Of a stretch of DNA of 40,579 bases, positions 8,696 to 15,869 are shown in pieces; the stretch's first letter is position 1; every line of letters begins with the position of its first letter. This DNA comes from JACVRW01 sp036407035 (lineage in GTDB: Bacteria; Actinomycetota; Thermoleophilia; Solirubrobacterales; Thermoleophilaceae): the NCBI GenBank assembly GCA_036407035.1, contig DASXAA010000029.1, positions 1-40,579 on the forward strand, read 5' to 3'. Below the pieces are notes generated by a model, which worked only from the letters and a program-made list of their open reading frames with translations, made no database searches and had not been told where the DNA came from. A program made the translations under genes and the position numbers.

Positions 8696-9769
8696 TCACT
8701 CCTTCCTGTAGAGCGGTTTCTCGCGCACCTCCGCGGCGCGCACCTTGCCGCGCACGTCCACCTCGATCGGCGTTCCCGGCGCCGTCGCCTCCGAGGGCAC
8801 ATATCCCATGCCGATGCCGATGTCGAGGCACGGCGACAGCGAGCCGCTCGTGACCACCCCGTCGCCGTGCTCCGTGTGGACAGCGTTCCCCTGGCGCGGG
8901 ATGCCGGGGCCGGTGAACGCGAACGGGACGAGCCGCTGCCCCGGCTCCACCCCTGCCAGCGCCTCGGCGCCGATGAAGCCCGTGTCGAGCTTGCAGCACC
9001 AGCCGAGGCCGGCCTCGATCGGGTTGCGGTCCTCGGAGAGGTCGTTGCCGTAGAGGTGGAAGCACACCTCGAGGCGCAGCGTGTCGCGGGCGCCGAGGCC
9101 CGCCGGCTCCACGCCCGCGTCGCTCAGCGCGTCCCATACGGCGCCGGCGGCGGGCGGCGGGATCAGCAGCTCGCAGCCGTCCTCGCCGGTGTAGCCCGTT
9201 CCGCACGCGAGGCAGTCCGCGCCCGCGATCCGCACCACGGCCGTCCTCATGCGCGCCGGCAGCTCGCCCTCTGCCACCGACTCGAGCGCGGCGCGCGCCT
9301 CCGGCCCCTGGACCGCCAGCATCGCCCAGTCCGCGTGGGCGTCCACCACCTCGGCGCCGAAGCCGCCGGCGTGGTCGCGGAACCAGGCCAGGTCCTTCTC
9401 GTGGTTCGCCGCGTTCGTGACGGTCAGGAAGCGCTCCGGGCCGAGCCGGTAGGTGAACAGGTCGTCGAGCACGCCGCCGTCGTCACGGCACAGCACCGAG
9501 TACTGGGCGCCGCCCTCGGCGATCCTCGTCACGTCGTTCGACAGGAGCCGCTGGAGCAGCTCCTCCGCCCGCGGGCCGCGCGTCTCTATCTCGCCCATGT
9601 GCGAGACGTCGAACATCCCGGCGCCGGTCCGGACCGCCACGTGCTCCTGCCGGATGCCCTCGTACTGGACGGGCATCTCCCAGCCTGCGAAGGGCACCAG
9701 CTTGGCCCCGGCGCGCTGGTGGCGGTCGAAGAGGGGCGTGCGGCGAAGTGTGTCTGCTGCGGCGTCCAG
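8696..9769 (-). CDS. gcvT: Aminomethyltransferase (glycine cleavage T protein), probable CTG start
   Basis: Tetrahydrofolate-dependent T-protein that releases ammonia and forms 5,10-methylene-THF. The core is unmistakable: VPFAGWEMPVQYEGI, GMFDVSHMGEI, GTGYTGEDGCELLI and GARDTLRLE. The conserved N-terminal segment LRRTPLFDRHQRAGAKLVPF is in frame upstream of the first GTG (9697). That GTG would therefore delete about 16 family-typical residues. Between the in-frame TAA (9782-9784) and this segment there is no ATG, GTG or TTG. The only near-cognate start is CTG at 9767-9769, exactly 9 nt after a TAACGT -10 hexamer. With that start the protein is 357 residues, normal for the family. The alternatives are a sequencing error or a shortened protein. 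The M20 peptidase gene ends 24 nt upstream. Confidence 0.9.
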   Translation of the reverse strand: MDAAADTLRRTPLFDRHQRAGAKLVPFAGWEMPVQYEGIRQEHVAVRTGAGMFDVSHMGEIETRGPRAEELLQRLLSNDVTRIAEGGAQYSVLCRDDGGVLDDLFTYRLGPERFLTVTNAANHEKDLAWFRDHAGGFGAEVVDAHADWAMLAVQGPEARAALESVAEGELPARMRTAVVRIAGADCLACGTGYTGEDGCELLIPPPAAGAVWDALSDAGVEPAGLGARDTLRLEVCFHLYGNDLSEDRNPIEAGLGWCCKLDTGFIGAEALAGVEPGQRLVPFAFTGPGIPRQGNAVHTEHGDGVVTSGSLSPCLDIGIGMGYVPSEATAPGTPIEVDVRGKVRAAEVREKPLYRKE

Positions 9770-9778
9770 GCGAGTGGG

Positions 9779-9784
9779 ACGTTA
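9779..9784 (-). promoter_or_regulatory. -10 element of the gcvTHPAPB unit
   Basis: TAACGT on the minus strand lies 9 nt before the proposed CTG start of gcvT and just after the stop of the upstream peptidase gene. It fits the TANNNT, leaderless-type spacing seen elsewhere in the window. It would give the glycine cleavage genes a promoter of their own. Confidence 0.5.
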
Positions 9785-9793
9785 TCGCTCCCG

Positions 9794-10924
9794 TCAGCCG
9801 TCGAGCAGCGCCGCGACGAGCGCCAGCGCCACCTCGGCGCGCGTGTGGAGCGAGCGCACGCCCACCCACTCCTGCGGCGTGTGCGCGCCGCCACCGCGCG
9901 GCCCGAGGCCGTCGACCGTGAGCGGGATCAGCGCCGCCATGTGGCTGGCGTCGCTCGCGCCGCCGCGCTCGGAGGCGGCGATCGGGCGGCCCACCCGGGC
10001 CGAGGCGGCCTCGAGCAGCGCGCGCGTCTCCGCGCGGGAGTCCATCCCGGGCCACGCGCGCACCAGGCGCGACTCGAGGCGCACTCCCTCGATCTCGGCG
10101 GGCACCGCCTCGAGCAGCGGGTCGAACGCCGCCAGCCGCTCGGCCCGCAGGTCGCAGATCAGCTGCCCCTGCGCCGGCACGACGTTGAAGGCGTCGCCGG
10201 CGTGGAGGACGGTGGGCACGGCGGTGAGCCGCTCGGGACCGGCGGGATCGCTCCGCGCCGCGACCAGCTGCGCCGTGGCCGCCAGCGCCAGCAGCGCGCT
10301 GCGGCCCTTCTCGGGCGCGGAGCCGGAGTGCGAGGGCGTCCCGTGGGCGTCCACGTGCAGCGTGCCCGCCGCCTTGCGCTTGACGATCACGGCGTCGTCG
10401 CCGTCCGCGGTCAGCTCGCCGGCCTCGAAGCAGAAGCACGCGTCCCAGCCCTCGAACCGCGGCCCGTGGCCGAAGCCGTGGGTGCGCCACTCCTCGTCGT
10501 TCACGAGCAGCAGCGCGACCTCCGCGTACAGCTCGGGGCGATCGGCGAGCTCGCGCATGATGCCGAGCGCGAGCGCCACGCCGCCCTTCATGTCCACCGT
10601 GCCGGACCCCACCATCCGGTCCTCCCGGCGCTCGACCGGCCGGTGGTCGGAGTGCGCGATCACGGTGTCGAGGTGCCCGAGCATGAGGAGCCGGCGCTCG
10701 CCCTGCCCCGACAGCCGCCCGCACACGTCCGGCGCGTACCCCGGCGTGGAGCACTCGAGCCGCTCGATCTCGGCCTCCGGCGGCAGGAACGCCGCAGCCA
10801 GCGCGACCGACTCCTCGGCGCCCTGCAGGTCCCCGGAGGGCGACGACACGCCCACGAGCGCCTCGAGCTCCCGCTCGGCCACGCGCGCCACACGCGGGGC
10901 CGCGCCGGCGAGCCACGGATCCAT
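9794..10924 (-). CDS. M20 family metallopeptidase (carboxypeptidase/deacylase-like)
   Basis: Di-zinc amidohydrolase of the ArgE/DapE/carboxypeptidase G2 superfamily, 376 residues. The metal and catalytic residues are in order: GHLDTV (H84, D86), GSGTVDMKGG (D111), NDEEW (general base E144 and metal ligand E145), SDASHM, and the C-terminal GGAHTPQEW His. A lid or dimerisation domain occupies about 170-280 (GTLHVDAHGTPSHSGSAPEKG). No signal peptide, so cytoplasmic. The overall pattern resembles carboxypeptidase G2-type hydrolases more than DapE, but the substrate is not determinable. It starts one base after the acetyltransferase gene, in the operon led by ftsZ. Confidence 0.88.
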   Translation of the reverse strand: MDPWLAGAAPRVARVAERELEALVGVSSPSGDLQGAEESVALAAAFLPPEAEIERLECSTPGYAPDVCGRLSGQGERRLLMLGHLDTVIAHSDHRPVERREDRMVGSGTVDMKGGVALALGIMRELADRPELYAEVALLLVNDEEWRTHGFGHGPRFEGWDACFCFEAGELTADGDDAVIVKRKAAGTLHVDAHGTPSHSGSAPEKGRSALLALAATAQLVAARSDPAGPERLTAVPTVLHAGDAFNVVPAQGQLICDLRAERLAAFDPLLEAVPAEIEGVRLESRLVRAWPGMDSRAETRALLEAASARVGRPIAASERGGASDASHMAALIPLTVDGLGPRGGGAHTPQEWVGVRSLHTRAEVALALVAALLDG

Positions 10925-10925
10925 C

Positions 10926-11351
10926 TCAGGCCTGCTTCGCGAAGTGGAAGCTCGTGATCCGCATGCCGGTGTTGAAGTACAGCCGGTGGGCGTCCAGGCG
11001 GCTCGCGTCCACGCCCGAGTCGAGGTGCACCTGCGTGCAGCCGAGCTGGGCCGCCTCCCCGGCGACCCATTCGAGCATGGCGCGCGCGTGCCCGCGGCGG
11101 CGGGCGCCGGGATGGGTCGAGAGGTCGTCGACGTACAGCGCGCGGCCCCACGCGAGCGTGTGCATCAGCCGGAAGCCCGCGACGGCCACGACCCGGTCGT
11201 CCTCGAACCACCCCACGAGCCGGTAGCCCTCCGGGCGCTGCACCCCGTCCACGTGCCGGACGAACTCGTCCTCGTCCGTGTAGTGCGTGCGCAGCTCGCG
11301 CATCGCCTCGAAGGCGAGCGCGGTGTCAGGCGGGACGATCTCGCGGATCAA
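10926..11351 (-). CDS. GNAT-family N-acetyltransferase
   Basis: Small (141-residue) acetyl-CoA-dependent acetyltransferase. Motif A is YVDDLSTHPGARRRGHARAM, with the R-x-x-G-x-A pyrophosphate loop. It is followed by the typical GCTQVHLDSG strand and the RLYF/FYxxxGF-like HRLYFNTGM. The start is TTG overlapping the ftsZ stop as TTGA, which makes it translationally coupled to ftsZ. The next gene begins one base after its stop. The acceptor substrate is unknown. The tight coupling to ftsZ may simply reflect operon packing, but the position is unusual. Confidence 0.82.
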   Translation of the reverse strand: MIREIVPPDTALAFEAMRELRTHYTDEDEFVRHVDGVQRPEGYRLVGWFEDDRVVAVAGFRLMHTLAWGRALYVDDLSTHPGARRRGHARAMLEWVAGEAAQLGCTQVHLDSGVDASRLDAHRLYFNTGMRITSFHFAKQA

Positions 11352-12436
11352 TCCTTCAGGAACGACGGGACGTCGATGTCGTCCTCGGAGATCTCTAGCG
11401 ACTTGCGCTGGCGCTCGTCCATGCTCGGGTCGCGGCGGCGCGGCTCGCGCCGGCGGCCGGTCGAGTCCTCGGTGAAGAGCGGGATCGCGCGCTTGCCCTC
11501 GAAGCCGGTGGCGATCACGGTTACGCGCACGCCGTCGCCCATCGAGTCGTCCACGACCGCCCCGAAGATGATGTTCGAGTTCTGGTCGGCCGCGCTCTGG
11601 ATGATCTCCGCCGCCTCGTTGACCTCGAACAGCCCGAGGTCGCTGCCGCCCGTGATGTTGAGCAGGATGCCGGTCGCGCCCTCCACGGACTGCTCGAGAA
11701 GCGGGCTCGAGATCGCGTTCTTGCCGGCCTCGCCGGCGCGGTTCTCGCCCGCCGCCTCGCCGATCCCCATCAGCGCCGAGCCGGCGTTCTGCATGATCGT
11801 CCGCACGTCCGCGAAGTCCAGGTTGATCAGCCCGGGCGTGGTGATCAGGTCGGTGATGCCCTGCACGCCCTGGCGCAGCACGTTGTCGGCCTCGCGGAAC
11901 GCGTCGAGGATGCTGGTGCGCCGCTCCACGACCGCGAGCAGCTTCTCGTTCGGGATCACGATCAGCGTGTCCACCTGCTCGCGCAGCCGCTGGATGCCCT
12001 CCTCGGCCTGGCGCATGCGCTGCGAGCCCTCGAAGTCGAACGGCTTCGTGACGACCCCCACGGTGAGCGCGCCGACCTCCTGCTTCGCGACCTCCGCGAT
12101 CACCGGCGCCGCGCCGGAGCCGGTGCCGCCGCCCTCGCCGGCCGTCACGAAGACCATGTCCGCGCCCTTCAGCGCCTCCTTGATCTCGTCGCGGCTCTCG
12201 TTGGCGGCGCCGTAGCCGATGTCGGGGTCGGCGCCGGCGCCGAGCCCGCGTGTGAGCTGGTCGCCGATCTGCAGCTTGATGTCGGCGTCGCACATCTGGA
12301 GCGCCTGGGCGTCCGTGTTCGTGGCGATGAACTCCACGCCCTTGAGCCCGGCGTCGACCATCCGGTTGACGGCGTTCGTACCCCCGCCGCCGATGCCGAC
12401 GACCTTGATGACCGCCAGGTAGCTGCCCGTCTCCAT
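11348..12436 (-). CDS. ftsZ: Cell division protein FtsZ
   Basis: Tubulin-like GTPase that forms the cytokinetic Z ring. The 362-residue product has the GTP loop GGGTGSG at 102-108, the N-terminal VVGIGGGGTNAVNRM, the NTDAQAL segment, and the T7 region with NLDFADVRTIM. The core is followed by a short basic linker (about 320-345). The conserved C-terminal peptide DIDVPSFLKD is the docking site for membrane tethers and regulators. ATG start with GGGAG about 9 nt upstream. It is the first gene after a 182-nt non-coding leader with its own strong promoter. As in other actinobacteria no ftsA is adjacent. The TTGA overlap couples it to an acetyltransferase gene. Confidence 0.98.
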   Translation of the reverse strand: METGSYLAVIKVVGIGGGGTNAVNRMVDAGLKGVEFIATNTDAQALQMCDADIKLQIGDQLTRGLGAGADPDIGYGAANESRDEIKEALKGADMVFVTAGEGGGTGSGAAPVIAEVAKQEVGALTVGVVTKPFDFEGSQRMRQAEEGIQRLREQVDTLIVIPNEKLLAVVERRTSILDAFREADNVLRQGVQGITDLITTPGLINLDFADVRTIMQNAGSALMGIGEAAGENRAGEAGKNAISSPLLEQSVEGATGILLNITGGSDLGLFEVNEAAEIIQSAADQNSNIIFGAVVDDSMGDGVRVTVIATGFEGKRAIPLFTEDSTGRRREPRRRDPSMDERQRKSLEISEDDIDVPSFLKD

Positions 12437-12521
12437 GGAGGTTCTGCTCCCTCGTCTACCGTCCGAAGCTCAAGCGATCCTTGAGGGTTTCGTTGCTCCA
12501 AGGAGCGCCTGCAAGCACCGC

Positions 12522-12551
12522 ACTGTAGGTGGAGTTCGGCAGATATGTCAA
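12522..12551 (-). promoter_or_regulatory. ftsZ promoter (TTGACA-N18-TACAGT)
   Basis: On the minus strand a perfect -35 TTGACA (12546-12551) is followed after 18 nt by TACAGT (12522-12527). The predicted start is near 12515, giving an approximately 80-nt leader before the ftsZ ATG. The leader contains a 6-bp hairpin, CTCAAG/CTTGAG, at 12469-12485. This is the only classical two-element promoter with a perfect -35 that I could find in the window. Confidence 0.75.
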
Positions 12552-12582
12552 TGCGCCCTGCAACAAACCGTGCAGGCCGACC

Positions 12583-12599
12583 CTCGACCACGGGTCGAG
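12583..12599 (-). terminator. Inverted repeat downstream of ftsQ
   Basis: CTCGACC-ACG-GGTCGAG forms a perfect 7-bp stem with a 3-nt loop, beginning 20 nt after the ftsQ stop and upstream of the ftsZ promoter. There is no T-tract on the minus strand. It may weaken read-through from ftsQ, protect the 3' end, or be an operator for the ftsZ promoter; sequence alone does not decide. Confidence 0.4.
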
Positions 12600-12618
12600 A
12601 CTTGGTCCTACCCTCCAG

Positions 12619-13584
12619 TCAGGGTTGAGTGTTGGCGGTGGCCCCGCCGCCGGCCCCTCCGTCGAGCGTGGGAGCCGCGGGCGTGGTGGTCTGGGGCGTC
12701 TCCTGGGTGAGCGCCTGGGCGGCCGTGTCGTCGGGCTGGGCGGTCGCGGCGGGCGGTGCGGTCGTCGCCGCCTGCGGTGCGGGCGTGGCGGTGGTCCCGG
12801 CGGGCGCCACCGGCGCAACCGTCTCCGCAGGCAGGCCACCGGCGGCGGGGCGGCCCGGCAGCCGCAGGTCCAAGTAGGTCGCCCCCGCGGCCGCCGGCGA
12901 GGCGAGCACGCGCGCGGCGGCGATCCACTTGGCGCGCAGCCGTGTGGCCTCGCCGAAGATCAGGTCCGGACCGTCCTTGAGCGTGGCCACGAGCCCCTTC
13001 GAGCCGTGCTTGCGAACCTCGAGGATGCGCCGCTGCAGCACCTCCGGGGCGGCGCCCGCCACGCGCGCCGCCCGGATCGCCTCGCGGTCGCCGAGCGTGG
13101 AGCCGTCGATGCCGCCGTCGGCGTGGACCGTCGGCAGCGATCCGGAGATCGGCAGCCCGCGCAGCACGGTGCCGTCGGAGGCGACCGGCACGCGCCCGTC
13201 GTCGGTCACCGCCATCGCCGCCGCGCGGTACTCGATCACGCGGATCCGCAGCGTGTGGGGGAAGTCCGGGCTCACCCGCAGCGACCGGACGACCGGATAG
13301 CCCTCCACCACCTGGTCGAGCGCCCCGCGGTCCACGTGCAGGGTCGTCATCGAGCGGCCCACGGAAGTGAGCGCGGAGCGCACCTTCCCCTCGTCCTGGG
13401 TGGTGAGGCCGGTGATCGTGACCTTCTCCACGCGCACGAACGAAGAATCGCGGAACCAGAAGAGGTACAGAGCGGCGAGAACGAGGCAGGCCGCGAACAC
13501 CATCAGCAGCCGCCGGCCCAGCTTCGGCGGCAGCGCCGGCCGCGACAGCGACGGGAGCCGCACTCGTGCGGTGATCGCGCTCAA
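12619..13584 (-). CDS. ftsQ: Cell division protein FtsQ/DivIB with long C-terminal tail
   Basis: Bitopic divisome protein that links early and late division proteins. The 321-residue product has a short basic cytoplasmic N-terminus, one membrane segment at about 25-44, and an extracytoplasmic POTRA domain (about 49-118, starting FVRVEKVTITGL). An FtsQ domain follows (TLRIRVIEYRAAAMAV, then LPTVHADG). From about 245 on it becomes a Thr/Ala/Pro-rich, probably disordered tail of some 75 residues, not usual in the family. Start is TTG overlapping the murB stop as TTGA. An internal GTG seven codons later is possible. The gene order murC-murB-ftsQ-ftsZ supports the call. Confidence 0.92.
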   Translation of the reverse strand: MSAITARVRLPSLSRPALPPKLGRRLLMVFAACLVLAALYLFWFRDSSFVRVEKVTITGLTTQDEGKVRSALTSVGRSMTTLHVDRGALDQVVEGYPVVRSLRVSPDFPHTLRIRVIEYRAAAMAVTDDGRVPVASDGTVLRGLPISGSLPTVHADGGIDGSTLGDREAIRAARVAGAAPEVLQRRILEVRKHGSKGLVATLKDGPDLIFGEATRLRAKWIAAARVLASPAAAGATYLDLRLPGRPAAGGLPAETVAPVAPAGTTATPAPQAATTAPPAATAQPDDTAAQALTQETPQTTTPAAPTLDGGAGGGATANTQP

Positions 13585-14495
13585 GGCCGCGCCTCCAGCG
13601 CGGAGGTGTCGACCTCGCCGAGGAACTGCACCTCGGGCTCCAGCTCGAGCCCGAAGCGCTCCCTCACGCGGCGGCGGCCCTCGGCCATGAGGGCGATCAC
13701 GTCGGCGGTGGTCCCGTCCCCGCCGTTCTCCACGAAGTTCGCGTGCTTCTCCGAGAAGCGGACGCCGCCGACGCTCAGCCCGCGGCAGCCCGCCTCGTCG
13801 AGCAGCACCCCGGCGCTGCGCCCCTCGGCGCGCGGGTCGTCCGGGTTCTTGAAGGTCGAGCCGAACGTCTTGATCCCGGACGGCTGAGCCGCCTTGCGGG
13901 CGGCCCGCATGTCGGCGAGCGTGGCCTTGACGGACTCCGGCTCGGCCGGCTCGAGCGCGAACGACGCGCGCGCGACGATCTCCCGCGGCCGGATGTTCGA
14001 GCGCCGGTACCGGAAGCCGAGCTGGTCCGGGCGCCGCCTATCGGTCCCGGACGGCGCCGCCACCTCGACCCACTCGAGCACGCGCGAGAGGTCGCCGCCG
14101 TAGGCGTTCGCGTTCATCTTGACCGCGCCGCCGACCGTGCCCGGGATGTTCACGCCGAACTCGAGCCCGCTGAGGCCCGCCCGCGCGGCCCGCGCAGCGG
14201 CCTGCGGGAGGCGCGCGCCGCCGCCGCACACGAAGCGCGTTCCCTCCTGCTCGATGGACGCGAGCGAGCCGTCGAGCTTCAACACAAGTCCTCTGAAACC
14301 AGCATCGGCTACCAGCAGGTTCGAGCCGGAGCCCACCACTCCTACCTCGATTCCCGCGCCCTCCGCCCACGCCAGCAGCTCCGCCAGGTGCTGCGGCGTG
14401 TCGGGCCGGGCGAAGAAGTCGCCCGTCCCGCCGGTGCGGATCGTCGTCAGCCGCGCCAGCGAGTAGTCGCGCTCCACGCCCTCCGGCACGCTCAC
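13581..14495 (-). CDS. murB: UDP-N-acetylenolpyruvoylglucosamine reductase
   Basis: FAD- and NADPH-dependent reductase that completes UDP-N-acetylmuramate. The 304-residue product shows the FAD-binding TTIRTGGTGDFFARP and GSGSNLLVADAGF (55-67). It then has LEFGVNIPGTVGGAVKMNA, the catalytic-serine segment GIKTFGSTFKNPDDP, and HANFVENGGDGTTADV near the C-terminus. GTG start overlaps the murC stop as GTGA. A longer frame upstream lies within murC and has no family similarity. It lacks the extra loop of the E. coli-type enzyme, consistent with a type II MurB. Confidence 0.95.
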   Translation of the reverse strand: MSVPEGVERDYSLARLTTIRTGGTGDFFARPDTPQHLAELLAWAEGAGIEVGVVGSGSNLLVADAGFRGLVLKLDGSLASIEQEGTRFVCGGGARLPQAAARAARAGLSGLEFGVNIPGTVGGAVKMNANAYGGDLSRVLEWVEVAAPSGTDRRRPDQLGFRYRRSNIRPREIVARASFALEPAEPESVKATLADMRAARKAAQPSGIKTFGSTFKNPDDPRAEGRSAGVLLDEAGCRGLSVGGVRFSEKHANFVENGGDGTTADVIALMAEGRRRVRERFGLELEPEVQFLGEVDTSALEARP

Positions 14496-15847
14496 GGGCT
14501 GCCCCCCGCGCTGAGGGCGCGCGCCAGGCCGTCCACGTCGCCGGCGCCGAGCGTGAGCAGCACGTCGCCGTCGCGCACCTCGGCGCGCAGCATGCGCTCG
14601 GCGTCCGCCATCCGCGGCAGCCACCACACGGGGCGGCCGTGCGCCGCGGCGGCGGCCGCGCCGGCCACGAGCAGCCCGCTCACCCCGGGGAAGTCCTCGG
14701 CCCGCTCGCGCGCCGGATAGACCTCGAGCACCACGACGACGTCGGCCAGCGCCAGCGCCCCGCCGAACTCGCGCGCCAGCCGGCTCGTGCGCGAGTAGAG
14801 GTGCGGCTGGAAGCACGCGACGATCCGGCGGTGCGGCAGGGTGCGCGCCGCCTCGAGCGTGGCGCGCACCTCGGTCGGGTGGTGCGCGTAGTCGTCGAAC
14901 ACGCGCGCGCCCGTCGCCGTGCGGCCGTGGTCCTCGAAGCGGCGGGAGGCGCCGCTGAAACCGGTCAGCGCGGGCGCGGCCTCGGCCGGCTCCACCCCGG
15001 CGGCCCTGCAGGCGGCCATCGCGGCGAGTGCGTTCAGGACGTTGTGGCGGCCCGGCACGCTCAGCTCCACCTCCACCCCGTCCACGTGGAAGCGCGAGCC
15101 GAGCGGGCGCAGCTCCACCCGCTCGGCGCGCAGGTCGCCGGCGTCGATGCCGTAGCGCACGGTCGGCGGCCCGGCCGACAGGTCCACGTCCGGGCCCAGC
15201 ACGCGCAGCTCGGCCGGCGCCGCGAACTCGGCGAAGGCGGCGGCGATCTGGCCGTGCGTCCCGTAGGTGGCGTGGTGGTCGAGCTCGACGTTCGTGACGA
15301 CCGCGACGTCGCGGCGCAGCTTCAGGAACGAGCGGTCTGACTCGTCGGCCTCGACGACCGCCCAGTCGCCGTCGCCCCAGCCCGCGTTCGAGTGCGCGGA
15401 GCGCAGCTCGCCGCCGATCAGGAAGCCCGGGTTTCGCCCCGTGGCCAGCAGCACGTGGGCGGCCATAGAGGCGGTGGTCGTCTTGCCGTGCGTGCCGCCG
15501 ACGGCGATCGTGCGCTTCAGGGCGCTGACCTCGCCGAGCAGGTCGCCGCGGTGGAGCACGCGCGCGCCGGCCGCGCGGGCGGCGGCGAGCTCCGGGTTGT
15601 CCTCGGGGATCGCCGTCGAAACGACCAACTCGGCCCCTTCCGGCACGTTCGCGGCGTCATGCCCGATCCGCGGCTCGATTCCCGCCGCCCGCAGGTGGTC
15701 GCAGTAGGGGGAGTCGGAGCGGTCCGATCCCGTTACCGCCGCCCCCAGCGCGCGGGCGACCAGCGCGAGGCCGCTCATGCCGGCGCCGCCGATCCCGACG
15801 AAGTGCAGCCTGCGGCCGGCGAAGGGCGCTTGTGGGGCGTCGTTCAT
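14492..15847 (-). CDS. murC: UDP-N-acetylmuramate--L-alanine ligase
   Basis: ATP-dependent ligase that adds the first amino acid to UDP-MurNAc. The 451-residue product starts with the Rossmann-like FVGIGGAGMSGLA and contains the P-loop GGTHGKTTT (117-125). It also has VVEADESDRSFL, VELDHHATYGT, GRHNVLNALAA and DYAHHPTEV, all family signatures. ATG start with TATCGT 9 nt upstream in the 22-nt gap after murG, so it has a probable internal, leaderless-type promoter. It is translationally coupled to murB downstream. Confidence 0.97.
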   Translation of the reverse strand: MNDAPQAPFAGRRLHFVGIGGAGMSGLALVARALGAAVTGSDRSDSPYCDHLRAAGIEPRIGHDAANVPEGAELVVSTAIPEDNPELAAARAAGARVLHRGDLLGEVSALKRTIAVGGTHGKTTTASMAAHVLLATGRNPGFLIGGELRSAHSNAGWGDGDWAVVEADESDRSFLKLRRDVAVVTNVELDHHATYGTHGQIAAAFAEFAAPAELRVLGPDVDLSAGPPTVRYGIDAGDLRAERVELRPLGSRFHVDGVEVELSVPGRHNVLNALAAMAACRAAGVEPAEAAPALTGFSGASRRFEDHGRTATGARVFDDYAHHPTEVRATLEAARTLPHRRIVACFQPHLYSRTSRLAREFGGALALADVVVVLEVYPARERAEDFPGVSGLLVAGAAAAAAHGRPVWWLPRMADAERMLRAEVRDGDVLLTLGAGDVDGLARALSAGGSP

Positions 15848-15856
15848 CGCGGCCGG

Positions 15857-15862
15857 ACGATA
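15857..15862 (-). promoter_or_regulatory. -10 element of a probable leaderless murC promoter
   Basis: TATCGT on the minus strand lies 9 nt before the murC ATG, between murG and murC. No Shine-Dalgarno is present in the spacer GC-rich stretch. It would allow murC-murB-ftsQ to be transcribed separately from the upstream dcw genes. Confidence 0.5.
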
Positions 15863-15869
15863 GTCGCGC

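Noticed and set aside
9695..9697. GTG at 9697 as the gcvT start
   Set aside because: It would remove the conserved TPLFDRH and GAK segment that is in frame upstream.
8867..12215. Very long plus-strand open frames opposite gcvT, the M20 peptidase and ftsZ
   Set aside because: They are antisense to confidently identified genes, have low-complexity Arg/Ala/Ser-rich translations and no recognisable motifs. Long antisense frames are expected in DNA this GC-rich.
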